Shown in pieces: positions 26,418 to 36,084 of a stretch of DNA of 64,000 nucleotides. Origin of the DNA: Bacteroides fragilis (GTDB lineage: Bacteria > Bacteroidota > Bacteroidia > Bacteroidales > DTGW01); assembly GCA_945889005.1 (NCBI GenBank), contig CAMDBI010000006.1, positions 60,183 through 124,182 on the forward strand, given 5' to 3'. Under the pieces are notes generated by a model. That model had not been told where the DNA came from and ran no database searches. It saw nothing but the letters and a program-made list of their open reading frames with translations. Position 1 is the stretch's first letter; each line of letters begins with the position of its first letter. The translations under genes and the position numbers were made by a program.

Positions 26418-28787
26418 ATGGAAGAGAATCTAGTAATAGTCGAGTCTCCGGCAAAGGCCAAAACAATAGAGAAATTTCTTGGCAATAAGTTCATTGTCAA
26501 ATCAAGTTTCGGGCATATTAGAGATCTTTCTAAGAAAAATCTTGGAATACAGATTAAAAAAAACTTTGAACCCGAATATATTGTCCCCGACGATAAGAAA
26601 AAGGTTGTTAGCGAACTTAAAAAATTAGTAGAAGGTGCAAAAACTGTTTGGCTTGCATCCGATGAAGACCGCGAAGGAGAAGCTATTGCATGGCATTTGG
26701 CTGAAGTTTTAGGCTTAGACTCCAATAACTCTAAACGAATCGTTTTTAACGAAATTACCAAAGAGGCTATTCAAAAAGCTATAAAAAACCCACGCAATAT
26801 CGATCACAACTTAGTAGCAGCTCAACAAGCTCGTAGGGTTCTCGATCGTCTTGTGGGTTTCGAATTGTCGCCTCTTCTCTGGAAAAAAGTAAAACCTAGC
26901 CTTTCGGCTGGTCGTGTTCAATCTGTTGCTGTTCGTCTTCTTGTCGAACGCGAACGCGAAATAATGGCTTTCCAATCAACTTCATCATACAAAGTCATTG
27001 GACAATTTGAAGTACAAGACAAAAATGGCAAGATTTCTACTTTAGAAGCCGAATTGTCCGAGAAATTTACTACCTATAATACTGCATTACAATATATTCA
27101 AAAATGCGTAAATGCATCTTTCAAAATTGATAGTGTGGTTGTAAAACCGGCAAAGAAATCTCCATCAACTCCTTTTACAACATCTACATTACAACAAGAA
27201 GCAAGTAGAAAACTAGGATTCTCGGTATCACAAACAATGTCGGTTGCCCAAAAACTTTACGAAGCCGGAAAGATTACTTATATGCGTACAGACTCTGTAA
27301 ACCTTGCAGAAAGTGCCATTTCGAAAGCCAAAGAACAAATTATTCATCTGTATGGCGATAAATTCTCGAACCCACGCAACTATACCACTAAAACCAAAGG
27401 CGCTCAGGAAGCCCACGAAGCTATAAGACCTACCTACTTCGAAGACACTACAATACAAGGCTCTAATCCCGAAAAACGCCTGTACGAACTTATTTGGAAG
27501 CGAACTGTTGCATCTCAAATGAGCGATGCTCAAATCGAACGAACGATTGTAAACATCGCTCAAAACAACGAAAAAGTACAATTTGTTGCAACCGGCGAAG
27601 TACTCAAATTCGAAGGCTTTTTAAAAGTTTACCTCGAATCGACCGACGACGAAAACGAAAATGAAAACGCCGGATTGTTACCCCCTATTACTGAGGGGCA
27701 ATCGCTAAACTATAAGAAAATAAGTGCAACCGAAAGATTCACCCACCATCTTCCACGATACACCGAGGCTAGTTTGGTCAAAAAACTCGAAGAGCTTGGA
27801 ATAGGTCGCCCTTCAACTTATGCTCCTACGATATCGACTATCCAACAACGTGGTTACGTGGTTAAAGAAGACAGACCTGGCTTTGAACGTAACTTCAAAA
27901 CCATCGCTATTGAAAAAAACATTATTAAAGAAGCTGTTAACAAAGAAAATACAGGAGCCGAAAAATCAAAACTTTTCCCAACCGATATTGGTATGATGGT
28001 AAACGACTACCTATTTAGCCATTTTGCCGATATTATGGAATACAATTTTACAGCTACTGTCGAAAAAGAATTTGACGAAATTTCGCTCGGAAAACTCAAT
28101 TGGCAGAAAATGATCGATAAGTTTTATTCACATTTTCATCCAAAAGTCGAAACTGCTGAAAAAACTAAAGAAACCAATAGCTCTGCTCGCGAACTAGGCA
28201 TCGATCCGGCATCTGGAAAAAATGTCATTGTTAGAATGGGCAAATTTGGACCAATGGCTCAGATTGGTGAAGCAACAGAAACTGAAAAACCAAGGTATGC
28301 CAAGTTGCAATCGGGTCAATATATCGAATCTATTACTCTTAAAGACGCGCTCGAACTCTTTCGCCTTCCTCGACTGCTCGGACAATACGAAGATGCCGAT
28401 GTAACTGTTGGAACCGGACGATTTGGACCTTATGTTCAGCATAAAGCGCAGTATTGTTCTCTTGTAAAAGGTGTCGACGATCCATATACCATTACTAGCG
28501 AACGAGCTATTGAACTTATTGAAATTAAACGCGAAAAAGACAAAAACAGAATTATCAAAACTTTTGAAAACAATCTTCAAATACTAAATGGTCGTTGGGG
28601 ACCTTATATTGCTTTCAATAAAGAAAACTATCGAATTCCAAAAGATAAAGATTCAGCTTCTCTAACATTTGAGGAATGTATGACTATTGTTAGTAAATCT
28701 GTTAAAACAGACAAATCTGACAAAAAAGATAGTAAAACAAAATCCCTTAAATCGAAAAAAACAACAACGGTCAAAAAGAAAAAATAG
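26418..28787 (+). CDS. topA: DNA topoisomerase I
   Basis: A 789-residue type IA topoisomerase that relaxes negative supercoils. The Toprim domain at the start contains IVESPAKAKTIEKFLG and the acidic ASDEDREGEAIAWH. The nucleophile is Y288 in ITYMRTDSVNL. The C-terminal zinc fingers of E. coli TopA are absent. In their place residues about 580-760 carry repeat-like GRFGPYVQ / GRWGPYIAF segments, usual in Bacteroidota, and the chain ends in a Lys-rich tail. The arginase-family gene begins 6 bases after the stop, suggesting co-transcription. Confidence 0.96.
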   Translation: MEENLVIVESPAKAKTIEKFLGNKFIVKSSFGHIRDLSKKNLGIQIKKNFEPEYIVPDDKKKVVSELKKLVEGAKTVWLASDEDREGEAIAWHLAEVLGLDSNNSKRIVFNEITKEAIQKAIKNPRNIDHNLVAAQQARRVLDRLVGFELSPLLWKKVKPSLSAGRVQSVAVRLLVEREREIMAFQSTSSYKVIGQFEVQDKNGKISTLEAELSEKFTTYNTALQYIQKCVNASFKIDSVVVKPAKKSPSTPFTTSTLQQEASRKLGFSVSQTMSVAQKLYEAGKITYMRTDSVNLAESAISKAKEQIIHLYGDKFSNPRNYTTKTKGAQEAHEAIRPTYFEDTTIQGSNPEKRLYELIWKRTVASQMSDAQIERTIVNIAQNNEKVQFVATGEVLKFEGFLKVYLESTDDENENENAGLLPPITEGQSLNYKKISATERFTHHLPRYTEASLVKKLEELGIGRPSTYAPTISTIQQRGYVVKEDRPGFERNFKTIAIEKNIIKEAVNKENTGAEKSKLFPTDIGMMVNDYLFSHFADIMEYNFTATVEKEFDEISLGKLNWQKMIDKFYSHFHPKVETAEKTKETNSSARELGIDPASGKNVIVRMGKFGPMAQIGEATETEKPRYAKLQSGQYIESITLKDALELFRLPRLLGQYEDADVTVGTGRFGPYVQHKAQYCSLVKGVDDPYTITSERAIELIEIKREKDKNRIIKTFENNLQILNGRWGPYIAFNKENYRIPKDKDSASLTFEECMTIVSKSVKTDKSDKKDSKTKSLKSKKTTTVKKKK

Positions 28788-28793
28788 CTAAGT

Positions 28794-29957
28794 ATGAATC
28801 TCAACCAATACTTCGATCATGTTTGTTTAGAACGAGATAACATTAATTTTTTCTCAGATAATGAAAGTTTTTGCAATCATATAAGCATCAATACTCCCAA
28901 TAACCCAATTGGAGATATTGGCATCTTTACTCATGCAATTGTTGGGATTTGCGAAGATAGAGGTTCAATAGCATCTGGATCTGCCTTATCTCCAGATACT
29001 ATAAGAAAAGAACTTTATAAACTATCATCTATTACAAGAAAAATAAAAGTAATTGATCTGGGAAACATCAAAAATACAGAAAACATAAATGATACTTATT
29101 TTGGCTTGCGCGATATCTTAGAGTTTTTGTTTAATAATAATGTTATACCTATATTAATAGGTGGCAGTCACGATATATCATATTCCGTAGCTCTTGCTTT
29201 TACCAATAAAAACAAGGGGTACACACTTACAACTATAGATAATAAAGCTGATTATATTGTCAACGACGATAAAAAAATAACATCATCAAATTATCTGAAA
29301 AGTATATTCAATCTTGCTTCAAACCTACCCTATTTCAACTATTATAACCTCGGAAACCAAGCCTGCTATACATTTCCCGGAACCGATGAGGTTATTCAAT
29401 CAAAATGGTTTGAAATGGTTCGTTTGGGTCTTTTACGCAATCACATACAAGAAACTGAACCCTATATTCGCGAATCGGACTTTGTAAGTATTGACATTAG
29501 CTCAGTTAAACAAGCCGATGCTCCCGGGCAATCATTTGCTTCCCCTAATGGTTTCAATGCCGATGAAATTTGCCAGATAGCCCGATACTGTGGATTTAGC
29601 GAAAATCTGAAAGTACTGGGATTATTCGAAGTTAATCCTTTAAACGATATTAACTCGGCTACCAGTGTACTTGCGGCTCAAATAATTTGGTATTATCTCG
29701 ATGCATATATTTATAATAATTTCGAAAATCCTTCTATGGAAAACGAAAATTTTAAAAAATATGTGATTTCAAACAATAATCCTAACAATGAATTGGTTTA
29801 TTACAATAGCTTAAAAACCGATCGCTGGTGGTGCGAAATTAAAACCGAGAAATTAGATGCAAATTATTTTTTACCTTGTACTGAGCAAGAATATATGGAA
29901 TCTATTAATAATGAAATACCTGAACGATGGTTTAAAGCTTTTAAAAGAATTAATTAG
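28794..29957 (+). CDS. Arginase/formimidoylglutamase-family protein with degenerate metal site
   Basis: A 387-residue protein of the arginase (ureohydrolase) fold. The first metal motif is intact as GGSHDISY. The second, normally DAHxD, reads DNKAD, losing the metal-binding His. The third, normally SxDxDxxDP, reads SIDISSVKQADAPG, losing one Asp. With at most a partial di-manganese site it is unlikely to be a normal hydrolase. I recall annotations as formimidoylglutamase for Bacteroidota relatives next to T9SS genes, but a histidine-degradation role is not supported by neighbours here. It lies between topA (6 bases) and porP (177 bases). Confidence 0.8.
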   Translation: MNLNQYFDHVCLERDNINFFSDNESFCNHISINTPNNPIGDIGIFTHAIVGICEDRGSIASGSALSPDTIRKELYKLSSITRKIKVIDLGNIKNTENINDTYFGLRDILEFLFNNNVIPILIGGSHDISYSVALAFTNKNKGYTLTTIDNKADYIVNDDKKITSSNYLKSIFNLASNLPYFNYYNLGNQACYTFPGTDEVIQSKWFEMVRLGLLRNHIQETEPYIRESDFVSIDISSVKQADAPGQSFASPNGFNADEICQIARYCGFSENLKVLGLFEVNPLNDINSATSVLAAQIIWYYLDAYIYNNFENPSMENENFKKYVISNNNPNNELVYYNSLKTDRWWCEIKTEKLDANYFLPCTEQEYMESINNEIPERWFKAFKRIN

Positions 29958-30086
29958 TTGAATTATAATATTGTACCAATTTTTTTTTAAAGTTTTATTG
30001 CGTAATTAATAAAAATCATATAGGTTTGTTAACTATTTTGAAACTTTTATAAGATAGAAACGATACAACGAATAATTGAATTATTA

Positions 30087-30094
30087 TATATTTG
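30087..30094 (+). promoter_or_regulatory. Probable -7 box (TATATTTG) of the porP-gldKLMN operon
   Basis: TATATTTG matches TAnnTTTG exactly, 40 bases before the porP ATG at 30135, inside the only sizeable gap (177 bp) upstream of the T9SS genes. No clear -33 TTTG is seen at normal spacing, which might mean an alternative sigma factor assists. Confidence 0.48.
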
Positions 30095-30134
30095 TTCTTT
30101 TTTATATTAGTTCAAATTGAGACTATTTTAATTA

Positions 30135-31091
30135 ATGAAAATTTTTGTATACATATTGTTTTTATTACTATTGATAAACCCGGTAAAAGCCGAGGTTGAT
30201 CCGTCGTATACCCACAATATGTTTAATCACATGTCTATTAACCCAGCTTTTGCAGGTAGCAACGAAATGATTAACCTTACAAGTTTATATAGAAATCAAT
30301 GGTTTGGAATGCCTGGCGCTCCAGAAACATTTCTTTTTTCTGCAAACACACCTTTTACTTTGTTTGAAAAATCTCATGGGGTCGGCATTACTATTCTTCA
30401 AGATCAAATAGCTCTAACAACAGATCTTAACATTCGATTGGCTTATTCATATCGTTTCAAAGTTGGCGATGGAATGCTCGGCATTGGAGCCAATTTTGGT
30501 TTTATCAATCACAACTTAGATGCTTCGGGTTTCAATACTTTTGCTGATGCAAACGATGTGATGACTTTAAAAGATAACGACTCAGCAATACCAAGTTCAG
30601 GAGATAATCAAAAAATAAAAGCTTTAGATGTAGGTATTGGCGTTTTTTACAATACCGAAAAATTATATTTTGGATTATCATCAACACATTTAAACGCTCC
30701 AGAACTTAGTTACGATAGAGGTAAAAGTAAGAAAGATAGGATATTTTATGCTACATCTGGTTACAACTATCAGTTAAGCAATCCGTTGTACGAAATTGCC
30801 CCCTCTTTTCTTATTCAAACAGAAGGCAGGATTATGCAATTTAACCTCAATACCAACATTATATACAACAATAGAGTTTGGGGAGGTTTATCGGTTCGTC
30901 TTGGCGAATCGATAGCCGGAATTTTTGGAACAGAATTAATTAGTGGATTAAAATTTGGATATTCTTACGATTTTATTTTAAATAAAATCGGCTTAAAGAC
31001 ACGCAGTACGCACGAAGTAGTAATAAATTATAGTTTTAAACTAAAAAAAGAACGACTACCTCAGCGATATAAAAGCATTAGATTTTTATAA
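30135..31091 (+). CDS. porP: PorP/SprF family T9SS outer-membrane protein
   Basis: A 318-residue protein with a signal peptide (residues 1-19) and the PorP/SprF signature YTHNMFNHMSINPAFAGS at the mature N-terminus, followed by alternating beta-strands to the C-terminus. PorP-type proteins are outer-membrane barrels that help assemble or anchor T9SS and gliding adhesins. It is the first gene of porP-gldK-gldL-gldM-gldN, the arrangement known from Porphyromonas. The 71-bp gap to gldK could allow internal regulation. Confidence 0.92.
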   Translation: MKIFVYILFLLLLINPVKAEVDPSYTHNMFNHMSINPAFAGSNEMINLTSLYRNQWFGMPGAPETFLFSANTPFTLFEKSHGVGITILQDQIALTTDLNIRLAYSYRFKVGDGMLGIGANFGFINHNLDASGFNTFADANDVMTLKDNDSAIPSSGDNQKIKALDVGIGVFYNTEKLYFGLSSTHLNAPELSYDRGKSKKDRIFYATSGYNYQLSNPLYEIAPSFLIQTEGRIMQFNLNTNIIYNNRVWGGLSVRLGESIAGIFGTELISGLKFGYSYDFILNKIGLKTRSTHEVVINYSFKLKKERLPQRYKSIRFL

Positions 31092-31162
31092 AAAATTTGT
31101 TTATTCAAAAATTATATTTAATTTTAAACTGTATTGGGCATAAAATATAACACCTGATTATT

Positions 31163-32500
31163 ATGAAAAGAATTTTAATAGCAATTGCAACACTTGCAAT
31201 CATTAGTAGCTGTGGCGGCGGAGGCGGCTACGGTGGAGAACTAACTGGAGTTCAAGGCAGAGGAAAATACTTTGAACCCGAACCTTTCGGTATGGTATTT
31301 ATCCGACAAGGAAGTTTCAATATGGGTCCTAGCGACCAAGATGCTTCATGGGCGCAAAACTCCCTCTCGAAAACTGTAACTCTCGAAGCATTTTGGATGG
31401 ACGAAACCGAAATTACGAATAATGAATATCGTCAATTTGTTTTTTGGGTCGAAGACTCAATTAAGCGCAGAATGCTTGGTGAACAAATAGAAGATTTCCT
31501 TATTACGGAAGATTTGAATGGCAACGCTATCGATCCTCCAATATTAAATTATGAAACTGAAATTAATTCAGAAGATGAAGCTCAAGTCGAAGCACTTAAA
31601 GACCTGTATCTTCCAGAAAATGAAAGATTCTACAGAAGAAAGGAAATTGATAGCCGAAAACTTTTGTTCGAATACTACTGGGTCGATTTAAAACAAGCTG
31701 CGTCAAAATCAAACAGGTACAATTTCCAATCTAAACAATACGAAGGAAATGTATACGACTCTCAAGGTCAAAAAGCTGATGTAACCAGCCGCCAATCGTT
31801 TGTAATGCGCGATGTTATAAATGTATATCCCGATACTCTATGCTGGATACACGATTTTACCTATTCGTTTAACGAACCAGCTACAACCATGTATTTTTGG
31901 CATCAAGCATACGACAATTATCCAGCTGTTGGTGTTAGTTGGAAACAAGCAACCGCTTTTTGTATTTGGCGAACACAATACTTAAACAATTTTCTTTCTA
32001 GCTCAGGTCAATCATTTGTTCACGATTACAGACTTCCTTTAGAGTCTGAATGGGAATATGCCGCACGCGGAGGTCTAGATTTAGCTCCATATCCATGGGG
32101 AGGTATGTATACCCGTAACAATCAAGGTTGTTTCTTAGCAAACTTTAAACCATTAAGAGGTAATTACTCCGACGACGGTGCAGTTACTACTTGGGCTGTT
32201 GGTAGTACTATTGAACCAAACGAATTTGGTTTGTACGATATGGCTGGAAATGTAGCCGAATGGACTGCAACAGCATACGACGAATCGGCCTATATATTTA
32301 CACACGATTTAAATCCCGATTACAGATACAATGCATTGCCCGACGACCAACCCGTTATGAAACGTAAGGTGGTTCGTGGTGGTTCTTGGAAAGATATTGC
32401 ATACTTCTTACAAGTAGGAAATCGTGCATACGAATATCAAGATACATCAAAAGCGTACATTGGATTTAGATGTATACGTTCATATTTAGGATCCAACTAA
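31163..32500 (+). CDS. gldK: GldK/PorK T9SS lipoprotein (formylglycine-generating-enzyme fold)
   Basis: A 445-residue lipoprotein (signal ending AIISSC, lipidation at Cys17, then a Gly-rich linker). The rest has a SUMF1/FGE-sulfatase fold: VFIRQGSFNMG, MDETEITNNEYRQF, RLPLESEWEYAARGG, YDMAGNVAEWT, VVRGGSWKD and GFRCIRS. PorK/GldK forms large periplasmic rings with PorN/GldN under the outer membrane. The position between porP and gldL distinguishes it from the similar GldJ. An insert of about 130 residues (about 95-225) interrupts the FGE core, as in other GldK proteins. Confidence 0.93.
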   Translation: MKRILIAIATLAIISSCGGGGGYGGELTGVQGRGKYFEPEPFGMVFIRQGSFNMGPSDQDASWAQNSLSKTVTLEAFWMDETEITNNEYRQFVFWVEDSIKRRMLGEQIEDFLITEDLNGNAIDPPILNYETEINSEDEAQVEALKDLYLPENERFYRRKEIDSRKLLFEYYWVDLKQAASKSNRYNFQSKQYEGNVYDSQGQKADVTSRQSFVMRDVINVYPDTLCWIHDFTYSFNEPATTMYFWHQAYDNYPAVGVSWKQATAFCIWRTQYLNNFLSSSGQSFVHDYRLPLESEWEYAARGGLDLAPYPWGGMYTRNNQGCFLANFKPLRGNYSDDGAVTTWAVGSTIEPNEFGLYDMAGNVAEWTATAYDESAYIFTHDLNPDYRYNALPDDQPVMKRKVVRGGSWKDIAYFLQVGNRAYEYQDTSKAYIGFRCIRSYLGSN

Positions 32501-32520
32501 TAATCAAATAAAAACCTATA

Positions 32521-33483
32521 ATGACAATAGCGGAATTAGTACAATCGTCGGGCTGGAAAAACTTTATGGCCAAACTTTATGGGTTTGGAGCAGCTGTCGT
32601 AATTGTTGGTGCACTTTTTAAAATTATGCACTGGCCAGGTGCAGGTATGATGCTTACAGTAGGGCTTTCAGTTGAAGCAATTATTTTCTTCTTCTCTGCT
32701 TTTGAGCCTATACACGAAGAAATCGACTGGACACTTGTATACCCCGAACTAGCCGGGATTACAGACGACGACGAAATGGAGAATTACAAAGAGAGTATTA
32801 CTAGCAATAGAGGCAATGTAGTATTAGAGAAGTTTGAAAACCTTTTTGAAACATCGGCACTTAGTCCAGATATGATTGAACGATTGGGTGAAGGTTTTGT
32901 GAAGTTGTCACAAACTGCTGGTCAAATGTCCGATATTACTGAGGCAACTGTAGCGACTCAATCGTTTGTTACAAATTTTAAGGGCGCAGCTCAGTCGCTA
33001 GAAGGTATGACTAGTATGTACAATCAGAATTCCGATTCATTAAAGGATTCAATGTCTGTATTAACCGATATTTATAAGAAAACAGCCGATAAAATTGAAA
33101 AATCAGGCAACGAAATTTCTGAACAAATCGAAAAATCGGGAGTTTCGCTTTCTTCTTCATATCAAAGTTTGGCTTCATCTGTTAATCAATATTCAAATTC
33201 AATAACAGAAACAGGCAAAAGCTATAATGGACAATTGGATCAACTCAACAAAAGTTTACTCGAATTGAATTCAATATACGAATTGCAACTGAAAGAAACT
33301 TCTCAAATAATTTCAGGCAATAAAGAAATTTACTCAAGCATGAGTGGAATGATTAAAAACCTGAAAGATACTGTTGGTGAAACAGAAAGATACAAGGACG
33401 AAATGGTAAAGTTAAGTGATAACCTCACTTCTCTAAATAATATTTACGGCAATATGCTGTCGGCAATGAATTTTAAAAAGTAA
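32521..33483 (+). CDS. gldL: GldL/PorL T9SS inner-membrane motor protein
   Basis: A 320-residue protein. Two membrane helices (residues about 20-33 and 43-60) flank the conserved KIMHWPG turn (K34, H37), and helix 2 carries a buried Glu (E52 in GLSVEAII). In the family this charged pair takes part in proton flow through the GldL5-GldM2 motor that powers type IX secretion and gliding. The cytoplasmic part is long, helical and Ser/Gln-rich (about 95-320), probably coiled coil. It starts 20 bases after gldK and ends 33 bases before gldM. Confidence 0.94.
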   Translation: MTIAELVQSSGWKNFMAKLYGFGAAVVIVGALFKIMHWPGAGMMLTVGLSVEAIIFFFSAFEPIHEEIDWTLVYPELAGITDDDEMENYKESITSNRGNVVLEKFENLFETSALSPDMIERLGEGFVKLSQTAGQMSDITEATVATQSFVTNFKGAAQSLEGMTSMYNQNSDSLKDSMSVLTDIYKKTADKIEKSGNEISEQIEKSGVSLSSSYQSLASSVNQYSNSITETGKSYNGQLDQLNKSLLELNSIYELQLKETSQIISGNKEIYSSMSGMIKNLKDTVGETERYKDEMVKLSDNLTSLNNIYGNMLSAMNFKK

Positions 33484-33516
33484 TAATGAAATTGTCGACT
33501 AACATTTAATTGAAAC

Positions 33517-35139
33517 ATGGGCCACGGAAAAGAGACGCCAAGACAAAAAATGATAGGTATGATGTACTTAGTGCTTACAGCTCTACTTGCACTCAACGTA
33601 TCTAAAGATGTACTTAATGCATTTGTAATTGTAGACGAAGGTATCTCTAAAACTGTAGAGAACTTTGCAGAAAAAAATGAGGTTCTTTATAACGAATTTG
33701 AACGAGCTGCTATTGAAAATCCCAAAAAAGCTGAAAAATGGAAAGAAACAGCATTTGAGGTTAAAAAGAAAGCTGAAGATCTTAATAAAAGAATTCATGA
33801 TTTAAAGGTTGAAATTATAAATTTAGCCGATGGTCCTGAAAACTTGGCAATAAAAGATAATAAAATTGATCCTATGGCGGTAAATTCGAAAGATAATACC
33901 GATAAACCTGCTCAAATAATGGTTGGGGAGGCTAATAATGGTCAAGGTAAAGAATTAAAAAAACAAATTGATGAATTCAGAGAGTATTGTTTAAGCTTAC
34001 TCGATACTAAAGCTGTTGATTTAAAAGAATCGATCGAAAGTAGTTTGGATACTCATGATCCTGAAGCACACGATGGCGTTATGCATACATGGGAGTCTGA
34101 ACATTTCGAACACTTACCTCTTATTGCAGTTACTACTGTAATGACTGGTTTGCAAGCAAATGTAAGAAATGCTGAAACAGATATTTTACGTTATCTGTAT
34201 TCGAGAATCGATGCTGGTGCATTTAAATTTAATAAATTGGAAGCTGTTGTAATACATAATTCAGACTATATTATTGTTGGAAATGAGTATAAAGCGCAAG
34301 TTTTTATTGCAGCACAAGATACTACTCAACAACCTTCTATATATATAGGAAGTTATGACTCAACTGTAAATAAAGAAGATGGTTCGGTATCTTATACGAT
34401 GCGAAGACCTTACGACTCGCTTAAAGTTGAAGGAGGAAAAGGTATATATACAAAAAGACCTGGATCTGCCGGACAAACTAAATGGGGTGGATTAATTCGT
34501 TTAAAAGCTCCCGAGGGTGGTGTAGATCTTTGGAAACCTTTTAGAGCGCAATTTAGTTCAGCTGCTGCAGCACTGGTTGTTTCGCCTGTAAAAATGAATG
34601 TTCTTTATATTGGTGTCGACAATCCAGTGGAAATTTCGGTGCCAGGTGTACCTGGCGAGAAAATTTTCCCGACTCTTTCAAACGGGAAAATTAGAAAAGA
34701 AGGAGATGCATATATAATTAATGTTACAAAAGGGCCTACTGCCGAGATCAGTGTGATGGCTGAAATTGATAAGCAAAAAAGAAGCATGGGTTCGAAATTG
34801 TTTAGGGTAAAAACAGTACCCGACCCTGTTGCTAAAGTAAATGGATTAAAAGGTGGAGCAATAGACAAAAACGTTATGCTAGCTATGGCTGGAGTTTCTG
34901 CCGATATGGAAAATTTTGACTTTGACTTAGTCTTTAAAGTAACTGCATTTAATGTTACGGCTATTCAAAGTGGATTTGCAAGAATTGAGCCATCAAAATC
35001 AAATAAATTTACTCCGCAGCAATTATCATTAATTAAAGCGGCGCAAAAAAACCAAAAGGTCTATATTGAAGATATTAAGGCTATTGGTCCCGATGGGACA
35101 ACAAGAAGTTTAGGAACATTGAGTTTTACATTGAAATAA
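33517..35139 (+). CDS. gldM: GldM/PorM T9SS inner-membrane motor protein
   Basis: A 540-residue protein. After MGHGKETPRQKM a single membrane helix (about 11-29, MMYLVLTALLALNVS) anchors a long periplasmic region: a helical domain to about residue 220, then beta-rich domains to the C-terminus. In known structures GldM dimers span the periplasm as four domains and pass motor motion to the PorK/N ring. The short conserved N-terminus supports the ATG at 33517. It is 12 bases upstream of gldN. Confidence 0.95.
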   Translation: MGHGKETPRQKMIGMMYLVLTALLALNVSKDVLNAFVIVDEGISKTVENFAEKNEVLYNEFERAAIENPKKAEKWKETAFEVKKKAEDLNKRIHDLKVEIINLADGPENLAIKDNKIDPMAVNSKDNTDKPAQIMVGEANNGQGKELKKQIDEFREYCLSLLDTKAVDLKESIESSLDTHDPEAHDGVMHTWESEHFEHLPLIAVTTVMTGLQANVRNAETDILRYLYSRIDAGAFKFNKLEAVVIHNSDYIIVGNEYKAQVFIAAQDTTQQPSIYIGSYDSTVNKEDGSVSYTMRRPYDSLKVEGGKGIYTKRPGSAGQTKWGGLIRLKAPEGGVDLWKPFRAQFSSAAAALVVSPVKMNVLYIGVDNPVEISVPGVPGEKIFPTLSNGKIRKEGDAYIINVTKGPTAEISVMAEIDKQKRSMGSKLFRVKTVPDPVAKVNGLKGGAIDKNVMLAMAGVSADMENFDFDLVFKVTAFNVTAIQSGFARIEPSKSNKFTPQQLSLIKAAQKNQKVYIEDIKAIGPDGTTRSLGTLSFTLK

Positions 35140-35151
35140 ATATTTAATGAT

Positions 35152-36012
35152 ATGAAAAAGGTAGTTATTTTATTAATGGGTTTGTCTTTTTTGCTTTCTA
35201 CTGGAGTATCGAAAGCACAAGACAATATAACAGAAGTATATGTGAGAGAACATATACCCAACAAGAAACCTGCTCCTTACCCATACATTCGCGAAGCCGA
35301 CGTTATGTGGGACAAAGTTGTATGGCGAATGATTGATCTGAGAGAAAAAATGAATTTACCTTTGTATTACCCTCAAGTGCCGGTTGATACTCGTTTAAAT
35401 TTAATTTCATTGATTCTTAAAGGAATTGATAACGAAGGACTTACAGCTTATAGTACCGACGATCCAAAGAACGAATTTAAAGTGCAACTCACCAAAGAAA
35501 TTATCGATCAAAAAATGGGTGCTGGGGTTGATACAATGAAAATTATGGATCCAACCACTGGCGAACCAGTTGAAAAGGTAATTAAAAAGGACCGTCAAGT
35601 AGAAAATGTAAAACAAATACTTGTTAAAGAAAAATGGTTTTTCGACAAACAACATTCAACTCTACAAGTTCGTATAATCGGTTTGTGTCCTATTTTAGTA
35701 GCAAACAGATTGGACGAAAATGGAAATCCAACTGAAGAAATTCAAAAACAACAAACTTTTTGGATTTATTATCCTGAAGTTCGAAAATTGTTTACTTCAC
35801 ACGAAATATTCAACCGTAACAACGACGCTCAACGTATTTCATTTGACGATTTCTTCTATCAACGTCGTTTTAGCAGCTACATATATGCCGAAAGCAATGT
35901 GTATAACAACCGTATTATAAACGACTACACTTCGGGTCTCGAAACACTTTACGAAGCAGAACGAATCAAAAATGAAATTGTAAATTTTGAACACGATTTG
36001 TGGGAATATTAG
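35152..36012 (+). CDS. gldN: GldN/PorN T9SS periplasmic ring protein
   Basis: A 286-residue protein with a signal peptide (hydrophobic residues 5-18, cleavage near SKAQ). The mature part has the conserved start YVREHIPNKKPAPYPYIREADVMW and later FFDKQHSTLQVRIIGL and YYPEVRKLF. PorN/GldN associates with PorK/GldK in the outer-membrane-linked ring and contacts GldM. It is the last gene of the operon and is followed by a strong terminator 22 bases after the stop. Confidence 0.95.
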   Translation: MKKVVILLMGLSFLLSTGVSKAQDNITEVYVREHIPNKKPAPYPYIREADVMWDKVVWRMIDLREKMNLPLYYPQVPVDTRLNLISLILKGIDNEGLTAYSTDDPKNEFKVQLTKEIIDQKMGAGVDTMKIMDPTTGEPVEKVIKKDRQVENVKQILVKEKWFFDKQHSTLQVRIIGLCPILVANRLDENGNPTEEIQKQQTFWIYYPEVRKLFTSHEIFNRNNDAQRISFDDFFYQRRFSSYIYAESNVYNNRIINDYTSGLETLYEAERIKNEIVNFEHDLWEY

Positions 36013-36033
36013 AATATTTCACCTTAAGAAATT

Positions 36034-36065
36034 AAAGGCTGTCTTTTTACGGACAGCCTTTTTCG
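36034..36065 (+). terminator. Rho-independent terminator of the T9SS operon
   Basis: AAAGGCTGTC (36034-36043) pairs perfectly with GACAGCCTTT (36052-36061) around an 8-base loop, followed by more T residues. It lies between gldN and the ABC-F gene and should separate the transcripts. Confidence 0.9.
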
Positions 36066-36084
36066 TTTTATTGAAAGATTATAT

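Noticed and set aside
30135..36012. Assigning the FGE-fold lipoprotein as GldJ
   Set aside because: The order porP, FGE lipoprotein, gldL, gldM, gldN fits GldK/PorK; gldJ is normally located elsewhere.
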